NCBI GenBank assembly: GCA_045612485.1 | Contig: JAZKZE010000076.1 | Span: 1-15,073 of the forward strand | DNA length: 15,073 nucleotides | Origin: RGIG5327 sp045612485 | Lineage (GTDB): Bacteria; Verrucomicrobiota; Lentisphaeria; Victivallales; UBA1829 | Direction: 5' to 3' | Shown: in pieces, positions 14,362 through 15,073 of the stretch | Layout: each line of letters opens with the position of its first letter | Position numbering within the stretch: the stretch's first letter is position 1 | Position numbers and translations under genes: made by a program | Notes under the pieces: generated by a model | The model's database searches: none | What the model was told of the DNA's origin: nothing | Seen by the model: the letters and a program-made list of their open reading frames with translations, nothing else

Positions 14362-15073
14362 AGATCGCTCATATTGTCCGCCGTTTTTCCTTTTCCGAAT
14401 GGGGCGGTACGGAAAGTGTAGTCTGGAATATTGCCAGACAGCAGAAAGCGCAGGGGCTGACTCCGGAGATCCTCTGTACTGCGGCATTGGATAAAGCCGG
14501 AACGGATGTCGTGGATGGTATAACCATCCGGCGTTTTCCTTACTTCTATCCATATATCCCCATGCCGGAAAAAGACAGACTTGCTCTGGATAAAAAGGGT
14601 GGTAATCCCTTTTCGCCTGAACTTATGAAGGCGTTGAAAGAGGGGTATTTTGATATATTCCATGTTCATGCAGGCGGAAGATTGGCAAATTATTCTATGC
14701 GTCTTGCAAAGAAATTGTCCATTCCCGCTTTGATGAGTTTGCACGGCGGCTCCTGTGCCATACCGGAACAGGAGATGAAATTGATGCTGGAACCCTTGAA
14801 ACATAAATTCAGTTATGGCGGGATCATCGACCGGCTCTGCCGGATGCGTACTGCTCCGGAAAGCAGTGCGGATGTATTGCTTGCCCTGAGCCGGGAGGAA
14901 GTGGAAAAACTTAAGAATCGTTATCCCGGGAAACGGGTGGAACTTTTCCCCAATGGGATCCTGCACCGGGAATTGCCGGAAGAAGGGGATTTCCGGAAGA
15001 AATACAATATTCCCGAAGACAAAAAAATCATCCTTTGCATTTCCCGTATCGATTATCAGAAAAATCAGAAAAT
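14358..15073 (+). CDS. Family 4 glycosyltransferase, 3' partial
   Basis: The ATG at 14358 overlaps the GT2 stop (ATGA), and the frame stays open to the window end (238 complete codons), so the gene continues outside. The translation begins MKIAHIVRRFSFSEWGGTESVVWNIA (shown here in part; key piece WGGTE at 15-19), the glycine-rich acceptor/donor loop of GT-B family 4 enzymes. FHVHAGG and LMSLHGG follow at the usual spacing, then LLALSREEVEKL and FPNGI. The start of the C-terminal Rossmann domain is ILCISRIDYQKNQ. The N-terminal half is therefore complete and normal; the donor-binding E-x7-E motif lies beyond the edge. It likely adds another sugar to the repeat unit. Confidence 0.9.
   Translation, partial: MKIAHIVRRFSFSEWGGTESVVWNIARQQKAQGLTPEILCTAALDKAGTDVVDGITIRRFPYFYPYIPMPEKDRLALDKKGGNPFSPELMKALKEGYFDIFHVHAGGRLANYSMRLAKKLSIPALMSLHGGSCAIPEQEMKLMLEPLKHKFSYGGIIDRLCRMRTAPESSADVLLALSREEVEKLKNRYPGKRVELFPNGILHRELPEEGDFRKKYNIPEDKKIILCISRIDYQKNQK

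Noticed and set aside
1..15073. Search for mobile elements, CRISPR arrays, tRNA/rRNA genes and rho-independent terminators
   Set aside because: No direct repeats with spacers, transposase motifs, cloverleaf-like segments or GC stem plus T-run structures were seen; the DNA is almost entirely coding.

Overview
The window is a single, tightly packed run of 13 genes, all on the + strand, with both ends cut inside a gene. It reads as the core of a Wzx/Wzy-type exopolysaccharide (capsule or biofilm matrix) assembly locus. The outer-membrane export lipoprotein (Wza/OPX type) and the inner-membrane Wzz-like co-polymerase imply a didermal (Gram-negative) bacterium. The EpsI/exosortase-type gene at the left edge, the GH9 hydrolase inside the operon and the moderate GC (about 45% by eye) would fit a member of the PVC group such as Lentisphaerota or Verrucomicrobiota. 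That placement is an impression, not a demonstrated assignment.

Layout from left to right. (1) 1-836, 3' part of a membrane protein with an EpsI-like (DUF3485-type) periplasmic domain. (2) 836-1549, initiating phosphoglycosyl transferase. (3) 1551-2780, degenerate nucleotidyltransferase-like domain plus left-handed beta-helix plus a membrane segment with a sugar-transferase-like tail. (4) 2758-3792, Pol-beta-type nucleotidyltransferase. (5) 3803-5905, Wzz/GumC-like co-polymerase with what looks like a dead BY-kinase domain. (6) 5902-6951, Wza/OPX lipoprotein. (7) 6963-8294, Wzy/O-antigen-ligase-like polymerase. (8) 8291-10507, secreted GH9 glycoside hydrolase. (9) 10515-11663, cytoplasmic alkaline-phosphatase-superfamily phosphodiesterase. 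(10) 11660-13201, Wzx-like flippase. (11) 13205-13549, stand-alone STAS protein. (12) 13546-14361, GT2 glycosyltransferase. (13) 14358 to the end, GT4 glycosyltransferase, truncated by the window edge.

Inferred workflow: the phosphoglycosyl transferase loads the first sugar phosphate on undecaprenyl phosphate, GT2 and GT4 enzymes extend the repeat unit, Wzx flips it, and Wzy polymerises it under control of the Wzz-like protein. The OPX lipoprotein then exports it. The GH9 enzyme probably trims or releases the chain in the periplasm or outside. The STAS protein, the phosphodiesterase and the two nucleotidyltransferase-like proteins are the less conventional parts, and are where an undescribed regulatory or chemical step could sit.

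Junctions are 4-base ATGA overlaps (five), a 1-base TAATG overlap, one 23-base overlap, or gaps of 1 to 11 bases. I see no internal promoter, terminator, RNA gene, mobile element or CRISPR array. No stretch over 300 bases lacks a gene. The locus looks like one translationally coupled transcription unit whose promoter lies upstream of the window.
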